Source: Gammaproteobacteria bacterium
Lineage (GTDB): Bacteria; Pseudomonadota; Gammaproteobacteria; Natronospirales; REEB76
Length of the DNA stretch: 33,573 nucleotides
Reading direction: 5' to 3'
Assembly: GCA_027315405.1 (NCBI GenBank)
Contig: DAHUYB010000026.1
Location: 1-33,573 of the forward strand
A program made the position numbers and the translations under genes. Shown piece by piece: positions 31,851-33,573 of this stretch (position 1 is its first letter; each line of letters starts with the position of its first letter). The notes under the pieces were generated by a model. That model worked only from the letters and a program-made list of their open reading frames with translations, did not search any database and had not been told where the DNA came from.

Positions 31851-32697
31851 TCTCACAAGTCGGGCACTGCAGCGCAGGGTCTATTCAGCTGTCAGTTGGG
31901 TATTGTGTACCTTTGCTTTTGCACTCGTCGCCTTCCCACTGTTTGATATTCTGGCGATCGTCTTTCGGCGCGGTGCCTCGGCTATTTCACCGGGGCTCTT
32001 TACGCAAGTCACAAACGGTATCAGCGGTGGTTTGCTCAATGCCATCGAGGGTACCCTGGTACTGAGCGGCGGTTCGCTGCTGTTTGCCGTACCAATCGGT
32101 GTCATCGCCGGTATTTACCTCTCCGAGTACGGCCATGGCATGTTTGGTAAGGTTGTGCGCTTTCTATGCGACGTGTTGACAGGCGTGCCCTCTATCGTAC
32201 TGGGCTATTTCGCGTATGTGACCATGGTGGTGGAATTAGGTTGGCAGTTCTCGGCGCTTGCTGGCGCCATCACGCTCGCGATCATGATCGTCCCGTACAT
32301 TGCCCGCTTCTCCGAACTTGAGCTCTCGCAAATCCCCTATTCGCTGCGCGAGGCAGGTTACGCACTCGGCATGAAGGAACGCACCGTGATCGCGCACATT
32401 CTGTTCCCTATCGCATGGCCGGGGATATTGACAGGAATCCTGCTGGCTCTGGCAATTTCCGTGGGCGAGACGGCCCCCCTTATATATACTGCCGGCTGGT
32501 CAAATTACATGTGGAATGGCCATTTGACGAAAGAGCCGATTGGGTACTTGACGTATGTGATTTGGAGCTTCATCAACCAACCGTTTGCTTCTGCGCACGC
32601 GCTGGCATTTGCTGCCGCTTTCCTAGTGGTATTCACGGTCTTGCTGATCAATGTTGGTGCACGGTTGCTTGTCAAACGGCGTCGTTATTTCGAATAG
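31843..32697 (+). CDS. pstA: Phosphate ABC transporter permease PstA
   Basis: The 284-residue protein has six membrane helices: VLCTFAFALVAFPLFDILAIVFRRG, then IGVIAGIYLSEYG and FLCDVLTGVPSIVLGYFAYVTMVV. The ABC-contact loop is PYSLREAGYALGMKERTVIAHILFPIAWPGILTGILLALAISVGETAPLIYTAG. It is the partner of PstC. The usual next genes pstB (ATPase) and phoU are missing; after this stop come 320 bp of non-coding DNA and a tRNA promoter. The ATPase must come from elsewhere in the genome for the system to work. Confidence 0.95.
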   Translation: MASLTSRALQRRVYSAVSWVLCTFAFALVAFPLFDILAIVFRRGASAISPGLFTQVTNGISGGLLNAIEGTLVLSGGSLLFAVPIGVIAGIYLSEYGHGMFGKVVRFLCDVLTGVPSIVLGYFAYVTMVVELGWQFSALAGAITLAIMIVPYIARFSELELSQIPYSLREAGYALGMKERTVIAHILFPIAWPGILTGILLALAISVGETAPLIYTAGWSNYMWNGHLTKEPIGYLTYVIWSFINQPFASAHALAFAAAFLVVFTVLLINVGARLLVKRRRYFE

Positions 32698-32973
32698 ATC
32701 GGGACTGGGACCGGGTTTGGCGGTGGTTGAGGGTCTATTGGTGTGCCATTCCCGGGTGGCCTTCCGGTCCCGCAGCCCTGCATCATCACGATGTATCTGT
32801 GATCGTACAACATGGAGCCTGTTGGAAGGAATGCCCGCCGCCGCGTGCTTATATCTGGCCTTTCAGGCCTGAGGCTGGCGATAGGAAGGAGGGCGTTTGA
32901 CGGCAACTGGCAGGCCGCTGACGGGTTCAGTCAGAGAAATTGAGTAAATGCCCCCCTTTTTTGCTCTTGCCGG
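32698..32973. other. Non-coding stretch after pstA
   Basis: No gene, Walker motif or other pstB remnant can be read in either strand. A run CCCCCCTTTTTTG at about 32951-32963 precedes the tRNA promoter but lacks a convincing stem. This is the right-hand edge of the accessory region. Confidence 0.6.
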
Positions 32974-33003
32974 TTGACACAAATCCGTGAAATATCAGAC
33001 AAT
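32974..33003 (+). promoter_or_regulatory. Promoter of the tRNA-Tyr-Gly-Thr-tuf operon
   Basis: TTGACA (32974-32979) and GACAAT (32998-33003) are separated by 18 bp. A C/G-rich discriminator follows, as at stringently controlled stable-RNA promoters. The mature tRNA-Tyr begins 16 bases later. Confidence 0.75.
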
Positions 33004-33019
33004 TCCCGGCTTCGTCCGT

Positions 33020-33106
33020 GGAGGGGTACTCAAGCGGCCAACGAGGGCAGACTGTAAATCTGCTGGCTTTACGCCTACGAAGGTTCGAATCCTTCCCCCT
33101 CCACCA
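33020..33106 (+). tRNA. tyrU: tRNA-Tyr (anticodon GUA)
   Basis: The 87-nt class II tRNA has a long variable arm (GCTGGCTTTACGCCTAC region) and an encoded CCA. Acceptor arms GGAGGGG and CCCCTCC pair. The anticodon GTA is at 33054-33056. Confidence 0.97.
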
Positions 33107-33164
33107 GAAAGTTGAGTTTCGAGAGCCCCTGGTTGACAGGTTCAGGTACCCAGTGCCGGACGCA

Positions 33165-33238
<74 letters not shown>

Positions 33239-33273
33239 GGATCAAGCGGGTGGATGAGGTGGCAGTTCAGATC

Positions 33274-33349
33274 GCCCATGTAGCTCAGTCGGTAGAGCAC
33301 GTCCTTGGTAAGGACGAGGTCACCGGTTCGATTCCGGTCATGGGCTCCA
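33274..33349 (+). tRNA. thrT: tRNA-Thr (anticodon GGU)
   Basis: The 76-nt tRNA has an encoded CCA. Acceptor arms GCCCATG and CATGGGC pair. The anticodon GGT is at 33307-33309. It is the last tRNA before tuf, the same order as in E. coli. Confidence 0.97.
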
Positions 33350-33435
33350 GGCATTTGGATTAATTGAGATTAATTGATGAGTCGGGTTTGAGTAAGTTCA
33401 GTCATCAGTCATAGGTAGCAATCGGAGTAAGCACC

Positions 33436-33573
33436 GTGTCCAAGGCAAAATTTGAGCGTAAGAAGCCGCACGTAAATGTGGGGACCATCGGGCATGTGGA
33501 TCATGGCAAGACCACGCTGACGGCGGCGCTGACGGTGATTGAGGCCAAGAAATTTGGTGGTGAGGCCAAGGCC
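33436..33573 (+). CDS. tuf: Elongation factor Tu, 5' part (runs off the window)
   Basis: The first 46 codons read [46 protein letters not shown], with the GTPase P-loop GHVDHGKT. The start is GTG 33436, preceded by CGGAG. EF-Tu delivers aminoacyl-tRNA to the ribosome. It is probably expressed with the three upstream tRNAs, as tufB is in E. coli. The rest of the gene is beyond the window. Confidence 0.97.
   Translation, partial: MSKAKFERKKPHVNVGTIGHVDHGKTTLTAALTVIEAKKFGGEAKA

Noticed and set aside
32698-32973. pstB remnant after pstA
   Set aside because: No Walker A, signature or Walker B motif can be read in any frame.
17932-33019. Site-specific integration into tRNA-Thr
   Set aside because: No integrase gene and no repeat of the tRNA-Thr 3' end was found at the far edge, so this mechanism is not claimed.

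Overview
The window looks like chromosomal DNA of a free-living gammaproteobacterium. The support is the gene order birA - coaX - SPOR gene - tRNA-Thr(UGU), and, at the right end, tRNA-Tyr(GUA) - tRNA-Gly(UCC) - tRNA-Thr(GGU) - tuf. This is the same tRNA series as the E. coli thrU-tyrU-glyT-thrT-tufB block, which lies downstream of birA-coaA. The Gram-negative envelope genes (porin, lipoprotein protease, Pst system) agree. The species cannot be named from this sequence.

Left part (1-3350): the 3' end of 23S rRNA, a complete 5S rRNA and its terminator. A decayed IS3-type transposase trace follows, then a large secreted repeat protein gene broken by two compensating frameshifts, with a GlyGly-CTERM-like tail. 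After it comes a 33-nt copy of the 5S 3' end with a second, similar terminator.

Middle part (3350-17930) is ordinary chromosome: a 2OG-Fe(II) oxygenase, a citrulline hydrolase (CtlX type), a PaaI thioesterase, and a CHASE2-adenylate cyclase / SH3 / M48 protease operon. Arginase, a CBS protein, an sdpR-sdpI pair with a nonsense codon in sdpI, an EamA transporter, a lipid kinase and a MarR regulator follow. The section ends with plsY-birA-coaX-SPOR-tRNA-Thr.

Right part (about 17932-33019) is about 15 kb of accessory DNA that splits the conserved tRNA series between tRNA-Thr(UGU) and tRNA-Tyr(GUA). It holds a complete IS1595-family element with target duplication and two small unfamiliar genes. 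A glycosyltransferase/DedA operon is divergent from a PlcP-like metallophosphoesterase. A galE gene has been gutted by a partial IS110/IS1111 element. An arsenic operon (arsR-arsI-arsC-acr3) precedes a porin and pstS-pstC-pstA without pstB or phoU.

Most of this region fits a phosphate-stress theme. Candidate Pho boxes (GTCA-type units at 11-bp spacing) lie upstream of the PlcP-like gene, the porin and pstS. PlcP plus a GT4 glycosyltransferase is the known core of phospholipid-to-glycolipid replacement under phosphate starvation, and arsenate enters cells through phosphate transporters. Two diverged copies of a roughly 61-nt non-coding element (18966-19026 and 27981-28042) lie in the same region and match no family I know.
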